Position numbers and translations under genes: made by a program | Part shown: in pieces, positions 1 to 8,732 of the stretch | How positions within the stretch are numbered: the stretch's first letter is position 1 | How the letters are laid out: every line of letters starts with the position of its first letter | Origin: Marinoscillum sp. MHG1-6 | GTDB lineage: Bacteria; Bacteroidota; Bacteroidia; Cytophagales; Cyclobacteriaceae | Assembly (NCBI RefSeq): GCF_024714475.1 | Contig: NZ_JAMZMI010000004.1 | Coordinates: forward strand, 372,001 to 436,000 | DNA: 64,000 nt | Direction: 5' to 3' | Notes under the pieces: generated by a model | What the model saw: only the letters and a program-made list of their open reading frames with translations | Database searches by the model: none | What the model was told of the DNA's origin: nothing

Positions 1-198
1 ACAGTTTTTGTCATTTCACTTCTCAATCAGGTTTATGAAACAAGCCCTGTGGATTGGGGTTTCTTACAATTTCCTTTTGATACAGACTTAATTGCTATTC
101 CATCTTTGATAGTATCATTGACATTTTTAATACTGGTCAGTTTGATGACTCCTCCGTCCAAAAAAGAAGTTATTGATCCCTTTTTTGATTCGGAGTGA
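1..198 (+). CDS. C-terminal end of a sodium:solute symporter (partial)
   Basis: Frame 1 is open from the first base to TGA at 196-198 and gives 65 residues; the start lies outside the window. The peptide has a hydrophobic stretch (IAIPSLIVSLTFLILVSLM) followed by TPPSKKEVIDPFF. A last transmembrane helix followed by a short TPP-containing cytoplasmic tail is typical of the SSS (sodium:solute symporter) family in Bacteroidetes, which imports sugars or other solutes with Na+. The substrate cannot be told from this tail. The family call rests on a short sequence; another multi-pass transporter is possible. Confidence 0.6.
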   Translation, partial: TVFVISLLNQVYETSPVDWGFLQFPFDTDLIAIPSLIVSLTFLILVSLMTPPSKKEVIDPFFDSE

Positions 199-329
199 AT
201 CATTAGCTTACCTGCAATCGTTTGCAAATAAACCCTAAATCATCATCCATATTGATGGTTGTCATATGTTCATGAAGAAGATTAAACCATCTTCACATTA
301 AACCAAATTTGAATCCAACATCAACAATC

Positions 330-1961
330 ATGAAAGAGTACGGATTAAAATCTCAAAAAAGCGGACTTGAAACAGTAGGCATCAAAAAAGTGAAAGAGGC
401 CCACTGGAACCTGACTGCTGCAGAGTTGACCGAAGATGCTGTAAGGCTCGGTGAGGGCCACCTAACAGATACAGGAGCATTGATGTGTGATACAGGAAAA
501 TTCACAGGACGATCTCCAAAAGACAGGTTCATTGTAAAAGATGATCTGACGAAAGATAAAGTTTGGTGGGGAGACATTAACATCCCAATGGAGCCAGATC
601 ACTTTGAGCGCATCTATAATAAAATGATCGGCTATTTAGAAGATAAGACGGTATATGTAAGAGATGCCTATGCAGGCGCAGACAAAACCCATAGATTAAA
701 ACTAAGGGTAGTCAATACGATGGCCTGGCACAACCTGTTTTGTTATAATATGTTTATCACCCCTCCTGACTATAAGTTGCAGGACTTTATACCCAATTTC
801 ACCATCATCAATTGTCCTGATTTTGAAGCTGACCCCGAGACTGATGGCGTTCGTCAGGAAAACTTTGCGATCATCAATTTCACAAAAAGGATCATTCTAA
901 TTGGTGGGACTGCCTATTCAGGAGAAATGAAAAAGGGAATTTTTTCCGTCCTTAACTTCCTACTTCCCACGCAAGAAAATGTTCTACCTATGCATTGTTC
1001 TGCGAACATGGGCATTGAGAGACATGATACGGCCATCTTTTTTGGCCTTTCAGGTACAGGTAAAACCACCTTATCTGCTGACCCCGAAAGACTTCTCATT
1101 GGTGATGATGAACATGGCTGGACTGAAAAAAATGTGTTCAATTTCGAAGGTGGTTGCTACGCTAAGGTGATTGACCTGAGCGAAGAGAAAGAACCAGACA
1201 TCTACAAAGCGATAAAATATGGGGCCATTTTGGAAAACACCCGCTTTATTCCTCATACCAGAACTGTCGACTACAATAACAGTGATGTGACGGAAAATAC
1301 AAGGGTCTCCTATCCCATTGAGCATATCCAGAATATCGCCAAGCCATCCATTGGTGGTATACCTAAAAACATCTTCTTCCTAACCTGTGACGCCTACGGA
1401 GTCATCCCTCCAATTCAAAGATTATCCAAAGGTCAGGCTATGTACCATTTCATCTCAGGATACACGTCAAAAGTCGCAGGAACCGAAGCTGGAATTACTG
1501 AGCCCAAACCGGTATTCTCTGCATGTTTTGGTGCACCGTTTATGCCTTTACATCCCACCTCTTATGCGGAAATGCTCGGTAAGAAAATGGAAGAACATCA
1601 GGTGAATGTTTGGCTGATTAACACCGGATGGAGCGGAGGAGTCTACGGAGTAGGTTCCAGAATCAAGCTAAAATATACCCGTGCCATGATCAGTGCTGCC
1701 CTTTCCGGCGTACTTGAAAATGTTGGATACAGAACGCATTCCATTTTTGGAGCCGAAATACCTTTGACGGTTCCGGGAGTACCCAATGAAATCCTTAGCC
1801 CAAGGGAAACCTGGAAAAATGACGAGGCATTTTATAAAAAGGCTAACGAACTGGCGTTTAAATTTCAAAAAAACTTCGATCAGTTCAGAGAGTTTGCCAG
1901 CAAGGATATCCTGGCAGGTGAACCTCAACAAAACCCTAAATATCAATCTGCAACAGCTTAA
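330..1961 (+). CDS. pckA: Phosphoenolpyruvate carboxykinase (ATP)
   Basis: Cytosolic enzyme converting oxaloacetate plus ATP to phosphoenolpyruvate, CO2 and ADP, the entry step of gluconeogenesis (or, in reverse, CO2 fixation during fermentation). The 543-residue product has the family's usual length. The P-loop FGLSGTGKTTLSADP lies near residues 238-252 and the metal-binding GDDEHGW near 258; the N-terminal FTGRSPKDRF motif is also present. The frame opens at a TTG at 309, but ATG 330 (MKEYGLKSQ) fits the family. The bases CAAATTTG at 304-311 are one mismatch from a Bacteroidetes -7 element and would place the TTG inside the promoter. A strong terminator follows, so it is probably monocistronic. 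Confidence 0.96.
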   Translation: MKEYGLKSQKSGLETVGIKKVKEAHWNLTAAELTEDAVRLGEGHLTDTGALMCDTGKFTGRSPKDRFIVKDDLTKDKVWWGDINIPMEPDHFERIYNKMIGYLEDKTVYVRDAYAGADKTHRLKLRVVNTMAWHNLFCYNMFITPPDYKLQDFIPNFTIINCPDFEADPETDGVRQENFAIINFTKRIILIGGTAYSGEMKKGIFSVLNFLLPTQENVLPMHCSANMGIERHDTAIFFGLSGTGKTTLSADPERLLIGDDEHGWTEKNVFNFEGGCYAKVIDLSEEKEPDIYKAIKYGAILENTRFIPHTRTVDYNNSDVTENTRVSYPIEHIQNIAKPSIGGIPKNIFFLTCDAYGVIPPIQRLSKGQAMYHFISGYTSKVAGTEAGITEPKPVFSACFGAPFMPLHPTSYAEMLGKKMEEHQVNVWLINTGWSGGVYGVGSRIKLKYTRAMISAALSGVLENVGYRTHSIFGAEIPLTVPGVPNEILSPRETWKNDEAFYKKANELAFKFQKNFDQFREFASKDILAGEPQQNPKYQSATA

Positions 1962-1986
1962 TTTAAATGCACATTTTCAAAAGGGA

Positions 1987-2015
1987 GGCAGCAGATTTGC
2001 TGCCTTTCTTTTTTT
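1987..2015 (+). terminator. Rho-independent terminator of pckA
   Basis: A 7-bp perfect stem GGCAGCA/TGCTGCC with a 4-base loop is followed by TTTCTTTTTTT, 25 bases after the pckA stop codon. Confidence 0.85.
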
Positions 2016-2045
2016 GGTTAAAATTACGGGCTAATCCACACTACT

Positions 2046-2414
2046 ATGAAACTAGCCGTAATTGCCCACGATGGAAAAAAAGCAGAAATGGTCGCTTTCC
2101 TTCTGGAATACAAAGATCATCTGAAAAAGGTTGAAATTGTAGCAACAGGAACCACAGGAGGACATGCTGAAAGGGCCGGACTTCACGTTCATAGATTTCT
2201 ATCTGGTCCGTTAGGGGGTGATGCACAAATAGCTGCACTGGCTGCCGAGAAAAAACTGGACATGGTCTTTTTCTTCAGAGATCCCATGGACAAGCACCCT
2301 CACGAACCGGATGTTCAGATGCTCATGAGGATTTGCGATGTTCATAACATTCCATTGGCTACTAACCCTGCCAGCGCAAGACTGATGATGGATACGCTTC
2401 TGACAAAATTTTAA
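2046..2414 (+). CDS. mgsA: Methylglyoxal synthase
   Basis: Converts dihydroxyacetone phosphate to methylglyoxal and phosphate, a bypass of lower glycolysis that relieves sugar-phosphate accumulation. The 122 residues match a minimal single-domain MgsA. Visible signatures are the N-terminal IAHDGKK, the phosphate-binding ATGTTGG, the SGPLGGDAQI segment with the catalytic Asp, and FFRDPMDKHPHEPDVQ with the conserved Asp/His region, ending in PLATNPASA. It lies 9 bases upstream of a Gfo/Idh/MocA oxidoreductase and probably shares its transcript. The placement after PEP carboxykinase suggests a link to triose-phosphate balance, which is inference. Confidence 0.93.
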   Translation: MKLAVIAHDGKKAEMVAFLLEYKDHLKKVEIVATGTTGGHAERAGLHVHRFLSGPLGGDAQIAALAAEKKLDMVFFFRDPMDKHPHEPDVQMLMRICDVHNIPLATNPASARLMMDTLLTKF

Positions 2415-2423
2415 TATTGACTG

Positions 2424-3431
2424 ATGCCTAAACTCAACTGGGGGATACTTAGCACTGCAAAAATTGCGGTCGAACAAGTGATCCCGGGAATGCTCAAAAG
2501 TGATAAGCTGAATATAGTTGCTATTGCATCCAGAAACCTACAAAAAGCACAATCAGTAGCTAACACGTTTGACATTGGTAAGGCATATGGATCCTATGAT
2601 GAAATCATTGATGATCCTGATATTGATATTATCTACAATCCACTTCCAAATCATCTGCATGTTGAATGGACGAAAAAGGCTGTTCAGGCAGGCAAGCATG
2701 TACTTTGCGAAAAACCTCTGTTTCTAAATCCGGATGAAGCTGATGAACTCATTGCGTTGAGTAAAATCCATCAATGCATGGTTGGGGAAGCCTTTATGGT
2801 AAAGAGTCATCCGCAATGGTCAAAAACTAAGGAACTCGTTGATAAAGGAGTGATCGGTGAGCTTAAGTTATACCATGCAGTATTTAGCTATTACAATACG
2901 GATGCTGGCAACATACGTAATATCAGTGAATATGGAGGTGGTGCACTTTGGGATATTGGTTGCTATCCGGTGATGACCTCACGATACATTTTTGGAGAGA
3001 ACCCTCAAGGTGTCCTTGCAACAACCGTTTTAGATCCTGCATTTGGTACGGATGTATTGAGTTCTGCAATCCTTGAATTTCCCGAAGGAAAAAGAGCCGT
3101 TTTCTCTGTAAGCTCACAAATGACACCCTATCAAAGGGTTCAACTTTACGGAACAAAGCAAAGCCTTGAGATCCAAATTCCATTTAATGCTCCAACTGAC
3201 AGACCAACCCGGATCATTCTAAACCCAGGAGATATACTTCAGGAGAAAATAAGCACGGAAACTTTCGATGTATATGATCAATACCAGCTACAGGCCGAGG
3301 ACTTTGTATCAGCCATTACTGAAAACAACAACCCTCTGAACTCTTTAGAAGACGCAAAAGATCATTGCACCATCATAAACGCACTATTCGAATCTGCAAA
3401 AAATAATCAATGGGTAGACCTTACCTACTAA
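2424..3431 (+). CDS. Gfo/Idh/MocA family NAD(P)-dependent oxidoreductase
   Basis: A 335-residue sugar or polyol dehydrogenase-like protein. The N-terminal Rossmann fold starts WGILSTAKIA, and the family signature with the catalytic lysine is CEKP near residues 95-98. The C-terminal half holds the GGGALWDIGCYP substrate-domain motif. The substrate is unknown; family members act on inositols, glucose-derived sugars, 1,5-anhydrofructose and dihydrodiols. It follows mgsA by 9 bases, so a role in carbonyl or methylglyoxal disposal is possible but only inferred. Its stop codon overlaps the convergent transporter gene by 4 bases. Confidence 0.88.
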   Translation: MPKLNWGILSTAKIAVEQVIPGMLKSDKLNIVAIASRNLQKAQSVANTFDIGKAYGSYDEIIDDPDIDIIYNPLPNHLHVEWTKKAVQAGKHVLCEKPLFLNPDEADELIALSKIHQCMVGEAFMVKSHPQWSKTKELVDKGVIGELKLYHAVFSYYNTDAGNIRNISEYGGGALWDIGCYPVMTSRYIFGENPQGVLATTVLDPAFGTDVLSSAILEFPEGKRAVFSVSSQMTPYQRVQLYGTKQSLEIQIPFNAPTDRPTRIILNPGDILQEKISTETFDVYDQYQLQAEDFVSAITENNNPLNSLEDAKDHCTIINALFESAKNNQWVDLTY

Positions 3432-4714
3432 GAAACCAATGCACCAGCTATCGAAGCGGTCATCATCGTAGCCATAGTGGCTGCAATCAGTGCTCGAATG
3501 CCGAGTTTAGAAATATTTCCTTGTTGGGTTGGGGCCATCCCCCCTATTCCTCCTATTTGAATGGCAATGGAGCTGAAATTAGCAAAGCCACAAAGCGCAT
3601 ACGTTGCAATTACAATTGACTTGTTGCTGAGTGCTCCGGTAGAAACGAAGTCAGACAAACCCAGATAGGCCACAAATTCATTGACCACCACTTTTTGCCC
3701 CAATAAGCTACCCACGGCCAAAGATTCTGACCAATCAACACCTATTGCAAAGGCGAAAATCCTGAAAAGTTGTCCAAGCATATACTCCAGGGAAAAACCC
3801 TGAAATGCCCCATTAGTCGACTGTACAATGATTTCATTTAAACCAATAACATCACCAATAGCAAGCAAAACATAGTTAACAGCAGCAATCAGAGCAATAA
3901 ATGCAAGAAGCATGGCACCTATGTTCAATGCTAGTTTCAAACCATCAGACGCCCCATTAGCCAAAGCATCTATTAGGTTTACACCAACAGAGTCACCGGC
4001 AACCTTCAAATCACTATTAATTCGATCCCTGTAGAGTTCAGGAAGCATGATTTTGGACATAACTATCGCTGCCGGTGCATTCATGATTGAAGCACTCAAC
4101 AAGTAGGAAGCAAACCTTTCTTGATCCACAGGGTCATTACCACCCAGAAATGCCACGTACCCGGCCAGCACCCCCCCAGCTATAGTTGCCATTCCCCCTG
4201 TCATCAGGCACATCAGCTCTGAATGAGTCATTTTAGAAACAAAAGGTCTGACTAAAAGGGGTGCCTCCGTTTGTCCAAGAAAAATATTACCTGCAGCCGA
4301 GAGTGCCTCCGCCCCGGACAACCTCATTGTTCTGGCCATTAACCAGGCAATTCCCTTGACGATATACTGTAACACCCCGAGATAATATAATCCCGCCGTT
4401 AATGTAGAAAAGAAAATGACTGTAGGTAGAACCTGAAGTGCAAAAATGAATCCCAGGCTATCAGCACCTATGAGGTTTCCAAAAAGAAACCTGGCACCAT
4501 CTTCTGTGAAGCCCAGCAGCACCACAAACTGACTGCTAATCCAATTAAATCCTGTCTTTACAAGGGGAATTTTAGTGATAAGGAGACCAAAAATGACCTG
4601 CAAGGCTATACCCACACCAACGAGTCGCCAATGAATGTTTTTACGGTCTTTAGAGAATAGAAGGGCAATTCCAAGAAGAAAGAGTATTCCTAACAGAGCC
4701 CTTACAAAACCCAT
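3428..4714 (-). CDS. Concentrative nucleoside transporter (CNT/NupC family)
   Basis: An inner-membrane protein of 428 residues that imports nucleosides with Na+ or H+. It starts with hydrophobic helices (LLGILFLLGIALLF) and carries CNT hallmarks: GQTEAPLLVRPF, a nucleoside-binding segment near residue 150, and MTGGMATIAGGVLAGYV in the core; the C-terminal GFANFSSIAIQIGGIGG is also family-typical. It is the last gene of a leftward set with etfB, etfA and a DUF151 nuclease-like gene, 11 bases after the latter. The pairing of a nucleoside importer with a nuclease-like protein is suggestive of nucleotide salvage. Whether it prefers pyrimidines or purines cannot be told. Confidence 0.93.
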   Translation of the reverse strand: MGFVRALLGILFLLGIALLFSKDRKNIHWRLVGVGIALQVIFGLLITKIPLVKTGFNWISSQFVVLLGFTEDGARFLFGNLIGADSLGFIFALQVLPTVIFFSTLTAGLYYLGVLQYIVKGIAWLMARTMRLSGAEALSAAGNIFLGQTEAPLLVRPFVSKMTHSELMCLMTGGMATIAGGVLAGYVAFLGGNDPVDQERFASYLLSASIMNAPAAIVMSKIMLPELYRDRINSDLKVAGDSVGVNLIDALANGASDGLKLALNIGAMLLAFIALIAAVNYVLLAIGDVIGLNEIIVQSTNGAFQGFSLEYMLGQLFRIFAFAIGVDWSESLAVGSLLGQKVVVNEFVAYLGLSDFVSTGALSNKSIVIATYALCGFANFSSIAIQIGGIGGMAPTQQGNISKLGIRALIAATMATMMTASIAGALVS

Positions 4715-4725
4715 TCTTAAGCCAT

Positions 4726-5328
4726 TTAATTACGTCGATTGATTTCATCCCGAATCTTAGCAGCCCTTTCATAGTCCTCACCAGCCAGGGCTTCATCAAG
4801 TAGTTTATTCAATTGATCAGAAGGTAAATCTTCCAGCTTTTTGGGTTTAAGGTCGGCAGTTTCGCTACTTGAAGATGTTTTTTTGGAAGTAACTTCCTGA
4901 ATATCTTCCTCTTCGTCTGTTAAGACAATTCCGGCTTCCGTCAAAATGGTCTCATTGGTATAAATCTCCACATTAAACCGAAGACCGATGGCAATGGCAT
5001 CAGAAGGTCTTGCATCAATTTCAATGATCTTTCCCTGATTCTCGCAAACGATTTTGGCAAAGAAAACCCCTTCTTTCAAATCTGAAATCAGAATCTCCTT
5101 TACTGTAAATTCAAAGTTATGTGCGAATGACTTGAACAGGTCATGTGTCATGGGTCTATTAGGCACTATCTTCTCAATCTCGATGGCAATGGCTTGAGCC
5201 TCAAACATTCCAATGATGATAGGCAGTCTTCGGTTTCCACCCTCCTCTCCCAGTACCAGAGCAAAAGACCCTGATTGCGATTGGCTTGAAGACAATCCTA
5301 ATATTTCCAGCTTTATTTTATCCTTCAT
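4726..5328 (-). CDS. Bifunctional nuclease (DUF151) family protein with C-terminal UVR motif
   Basis: A 200-residue soluble protein. Residues about 1-130 form the DUF151/BFN domain, with RLPIIIGMFEAQAIAIEIE and ARPSDAIAIGLRF as clear signatures. After an acidic Ser/Lys linker, residues about 170-200 form a UVR-type helical hairpin (LDEALAGEDYERAAKIRDEI), as in UvrB/UvrC and McsA. Plant members have DNase/RNase activity; bacterial function is poorly known. Its ATG shares one A with the etfA stop (TAATG), indicating translational coupling. The fusion of BFN with a UVR motif is usual in Bacteroidetes relatives, from memory of the family. Confidence 0.88.
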   Translation of the reverse strand: MKDKIKLEILGLSSSQSQSGSFALVLGEEGGNRRLPIIIGMFEAQAIAIEIEKIVPNRPMTHDLFKSFAHNFEFTVKEILISDLKEGVFFAKIVCENQGKIIEIDARPSDAIAIGLRFNVEIYTNETILTEAGIVLTDEEEDIQEVTSKKTSSSSETADLKPKKLEDLPSDQLNKLLDEALAGEDYERAAKIRDEINRRN

Positions 5329-6284
5329 TAACTCCTCTGAGCCTTTATTGCTTCCGTCAGTTTTGGCACCACATCAAAGGCATCTCCTACAACTCCATAA
5401 TCAGCAGCTTTGAAGAATGGGGCCTCCGGATCTTTGTTGATAACCAAAATGTATTTTGAACTATTAACGCCTGCAAGATGTTGAATAGCGCCCGAAATTC
5501 CAACGGCTATGTACAAAGATGGACTCACTTTTATCCCTGTTTGCCCAACATGTTCATGATGTGGTCGCCAATCCATGTCAGAAACCGGCTTGCTACATCC
5601 GGTAGCTGCACCCAGTTCTTTCGCTAACTCCTCTATCATGCCCCAATTTTCAGGGCCCTTTAAACCTCGCCCTCCTGAGACAACAATGTCTGCTTCGGGA
5701 AGTAGTACATCTCCTGTTGCTTTATCTGTTGATGTCACTTTAGCCTTAAAATCTTCATCTTTCGTGGCTGGTGTGAACTCTTCCACAGCAGGTGCTCCAC
5801 CATCCTCTTTGATTTCGGCGGCATTTTTCTTTAACACAAGTATTTTCTTATCTCCCTTCAGTTCACTTACGGCATAAGCTTTTCCTGTATAAATACTGCT
5901 TTTCACTTTAAACCCGGAAGAGGTATCAGGCAGGTCCACCACATTGGATCCAAGGGCTGCACCTACCTTGATTGCTACCCTCGCAGAAATGGGATCACCC
6001 AATGAGGATTTAGCCAAAACAAGAAAATCGGCACCCTCCTTTTCCATAGCCTCCGCCACAGCCGATGAATACGCCATGATATTATTTTCCGCAAGTTTTG
6101 CATCTGTAACCTTCAGTACTTTGGTAGCTCCTGCCTTTCCAAGCTCAGCTATCGCACTATCATCCATGGTTCCAAAAGCTATAACTGAAACCTCACCACC
6201 CAGAGCCAACGAATAACTTACCGCCTCCAGAGAAGATTTCTTAACCTGTCCTTCTTCCAATTCTGCAAATACCAATACTGACAT
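5328..6284 (-). CDS. etfA: Electron transfer flavoprotein, alpha subunit
   Basis: The FAD-binding large subunit of the ETF heterodimer, which takes electrons from acyl-CoA and other flavin dehydrogenases and passes them to ETF:quinone oxidoreductase. The 318 residues show the N-terminal alpha/beta domain (SVLVFAELEEGQVKK) and the C-terminal FAD domain: SGGRGLKGPENW, GATGCSKPVSDMDW, VGQTGIKVSP and AVGISGAIQHLAG. The start is 1 base after the etfB stop, and the stop overlaps the next gene by one base, so etfB-etfA-BFN-transporter reads as one operon. Confidence 0.96.
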   Translation of the reverse strand: MSVLVFAELEEGQVKKSSLEAVSYSLALGGEVSVIAFGTMDDSAIAELGKAGATKVLKVTDAKLAENNIMAYSSAVAEAMEKEGADFLVLAKSSLGDPISARVAIKVGAALGSNVVDLPDTSSGFKVKSSIYTGKAYAVSELKGDKKILVLKKNAAEIKEDGGAPAVEEFTPATKDEDFKAKVTSTDKATGDVLLPEADIVVSGGRGLKGPENWGMIEELAKELGAATGCSKPVSDMDWRPHHEHVGQTGIKVSPSLYIAVGISGAIQHLAGVNSSKYILVINKDPEAPFFKAADYGVVGDAFDVVPKLTEAIKAQRS

Positions 6285-6285
6285 A

Positions 6286-7023
6286 TCAAATAACTTTAGC
6301 TTCTGTTTTCAATAATTTAACTAGTTCTTCAAGATTATCCGGTTCCACCAGCTTAACCCCTGATTTTGCAGGTGGCATCTCAAATACTTCAACCACATTC
6401 ATGGGATTATCACCTGTTGGATCAATCACATTGAGAGGTTTGGTACGAGCTGACATAATTCCGCGCATATTGGGGATTTTCCATTCAGCAATTGGTTCCT
6501 GACATCCAGCAATAAATGGCATCTCGATTTCCAGATACTCTTTCCCGCCTTCAATTTCCCTCGTGACTTTGGCTGTATTTCCTTCAATGTCCAGCTTCAT
6601 GACGGGAGAAATAGAAGGAATACCCAGTATTTCTCCGACCATTCCGTGAACCTGTCCTCCATTGAAATCAATCGATTCCCTTCCCATCAATATCAGATCG
6701 TAATCACCACCTTTCGCCACAGATGCAATTTGTTTTGCGACAAAAATTGCGTCCTCAGGATGAGCGTTGACTCTGATAGCTTCATCTGCGCCTATAGCCA
6801 GGGCCTTACGGATGGTAGGCTCTGTTTCAGCCTCACCAACATTAATTGCAGTAATTGATCCTCCATGCTGCTCTTTCAGTTCCACCGCACGCGCCAGGGC
6901 GTAATCATCATATGGACCTATTATAAATTGAATCCCATTCTTATCGAATTTGGTGTTACCATCCGTAAAAGCTATCCGAGAGGTGGTATCCGGAACATGC
7001 GTTATACAAACTAGTATTTTCAT
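6286..7023 (-). CDS. etfB: Electron transfer flavoprotein, beta subunit
   Basis: The AMP-binding small subunit of ETF, 245 residues. It opens MKILVCITHVPDTTSRI and shows the conserved GPYDDYALARAVELKE and the DLILMGRESIDFNGGQVHGMVGE-type region in the middle (split here: DLILMGRES, then GGQVHGMVGE). It is the first gene of the leftward etfB-etfA operon, adjacent to etfA without a gap. I found no clear promoter in the 64-base divergent gap toward the TPR gene. Confidence 0.96.
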   Translation of the reverse strand: MKILVCITHVPDTTSRIAFTDGNTKFDKNGIQFIIGPYDDYALARAVELKEQHGGSITAINVGEAETEPTIRKALAIGADEAIRVNAHPEDAIFVAKQIASVAKGGDYDLILMGRESIDFNGGQVHGMVGEILGIPSISPVMKLDIEGNTAKVTREIEGGKEYLEIEMPFIAGCQEPIAEWKIPNMRGIMSARTKPLNVIDPTGDNPMNVVEVFEMPPAKSGVKLVEPDNLEELVKLLKTEAKVI

Positions 7024-7087
7024 TGAGTTTTATTGATTTTTGGGGTTGTTAATGTTTGTTTAAGAAAGATACTAATATCTCACTAAG

Positions 7088-7411
7088 ATGAATGAGGAAA
7101 GAATCAAACAATTGGAACGGTTTATACAAGAAGACCCAAATGATCCCTTTCTCAAGTATGCCTTAGCCACAGAGTATCTCAAGAATAATAAACGTAAAAG
7201 CGCTGAATTGTTTGAGGATCTGCTTAAAACGCACCCTGACTATATCGCGACTTATTACCACGCTGCGGCACTTTTTACCGAATTCGGAGAGATGGAAAAA
7301 GCTGAAAATATTTACACAAGCGGTATTCAGAAAGCTCAGGCTCTCAATGAATCACATGCACTTAAAGAACTGCAATCAGCCTATATAAATTTTCAGTTCG
7401 AGAATGAATGA
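7088..7411 (+). CDS. Small TPR-repeat protein
   Basis: A 107-residue soluble helical protein with about two tetratricopeptide repeats: residues about 18-50 (DPFLKYALATEYLKNNKRKS) and about 50-85 (PDYIATYYHAAALFTEFGEM). No signal peptide is visible, so it is probably cytosolic and acts as a protein-binding adaptor. It is divergent from etfB and convergent with the next gene. No function can be assigned beyond the fold. Confidence 0.78.
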   Translation: MNEERIKQLERFIQEDPNDPFLKYALATEYLKNNKRKSAELFEDLLKTHPDYIATYYHAAALFTEFGEMEKAENIYTSGIQKAQALNESHALKELQSAYINFQFENE

Positions 7412-7443
7412 TTAAACGTATTTCTTATTGCTGTAAAGAGCAA

Positions 7444-8640
7444 TCAAAGGCGTTCAATCATGAGGAAATCCATGTATAAAGTGAGCCCAAAGGACTGATA
7501 ATACCCGCCAATAGCTGGTGTTGACTGATCAAAATCGAACATCATTATATCATAGGTGGCTTTTAACCCAAACTCAATCATTGCAGGGCTGGAATAGTAG
7601 TAGGTATATGAGGGAGATTCTATCTTAAATAATCTAAAATCAATGGCAGCTCCTCCTCCATAAGCAAAAGAAGATAAATTAAACTTCTTATTACCTGACC
7701 GGTCGTTCTCAACAGGAGTTACGGAAAAACCGCCAATACTCACAAACGGGTAAAACCGGATCAATTTATTCGAGACGAGAGAGTAAGCTCCATAAAAGCT
7801 GACAAGAAGTGGATTCAAATCAACTCCCTTGCTCTGAAAATCCTGTCCTTTCACATTGAGGTCGGAGACAAGGTCACCCTTTCCTCCAATAATTTTAAAA
7901 CCGGCCACCCAATGATTAAGAAGAAAGTCAAAACCGAAATAGAAGGGTACTTTAGGCTGTATAAAGTCGCTGGTACTTCCACCTATCTCACAGTAACCTG
8001 AACCCATGAACATACCATACCCTTTATCCACAGGAGCTAATTCATAAATAATATTCTTTTTGATAAACTTCTCCCACTGAGATCCAGGATAGTCTTTTAG
8101 ATATTCCCTTCCAAGAACATTGAGGTCTTCTTGCGTGATTTTTAAAGAAGGATCGGTTGAAAGAAGTAGCTGTAGTAGTAATTTTAGGAACTCCTTTTGT
8201 TCCACAGAGTACACCATTCCATCAATGTCCCCTTCTATTTTAGCCTGATTGTCTACTGTGAGTTTGGTAAGGTTACCAAAAAAATTATCCTCCACCTGAG
8301 GATAGCCATAATAATGAGACTCCAGGCTATCCCAATATTGACAAATAAGTAATACCTGAGAATATTTGCGAAGTATCAGATCAAGAAGTAGTTCTTCACC
8401 AACATTAAATGCTGTATAAAACTCGTGATCAACATTTTCCGAGACATAGGCATGAACTTGATTAGCTCTCTTGATATCCCATTTTTTGACATTCTCAAGA
8501 ATGAGTTTTCGGGAATTTTGGATGAGTAATAATGTCGTATCCTGGTAACCAAGGATCTCTTGTTCAAGCTCAATATCCTGACAAAAAGCATCCAAACAGA
8601 AAATAAGAAGGAATATGGAGGTGGTGATTCTAAACTTCAA
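7444..8640 (-). CDS. Exported protein of unknown function, probable outer-membrane barrel C-terminus
   Basis: A 398-residue protein with a clear signal peptide (MKFRITTSIFLLIFCLDAFCQ, read in two parts: a charged start then a hydrophobic run ending in C-Q). No ATG is available near the start, so the TTG at 8640 is taken because the signal peptide begins there. The first 200 residues are mostly helical and charged. The second half alternates aromatic and polar residues (MFMGSGYCEIGGSTSDF, YPFVSIGGFSVTPVEND) and ends in strands, as in small beta-barrels. I do not recognise the family. Confidence 0.7.
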   Translation of the reverse strand: MKFRITTSIFLLIFCLDAFCQDIELEQEILGYQDTTLLLIQNSRKLILENVKKWDIKRANQVHAYVSENVDHEFYTAFNVGEELLLDLILRKYSQVLLICQYWDSLESHYYGYPQVEDNFFGNLTKLTVDNQAKIEGDIDGMVYSVEQKEFLKLLLQLLLSTDPSLKITQEDLNVLGREYLKDYPGSQWEKFIKKNIIYELAPVDKGYGMFMGSGYCEIGGSTSDFIQPKVPFYFGFDFLLNHWVAGFKIIGGKGDLVSDLNVKGQDFQSKGVDLNPLLVSFYGAYSLVSNKLIRFYPFVSIGGFSVTPVENDRSGNKKFNLSSFAYGGGAAIDFRLFKIESPSYTYYYSSPAMIEFGLKATYDIMMFDFDQSTPAIGGYYQSFGLTLYMDFLMIERL

Positions 8641-8732
8641 AGTACAGCAAATCTGTTAGGCAATAAAATAGTGATTGTGCTAAATTGAATAGCACTGCCA
8701 CAAATTAAAACTCCAAACCCATTTTTTTTTAT

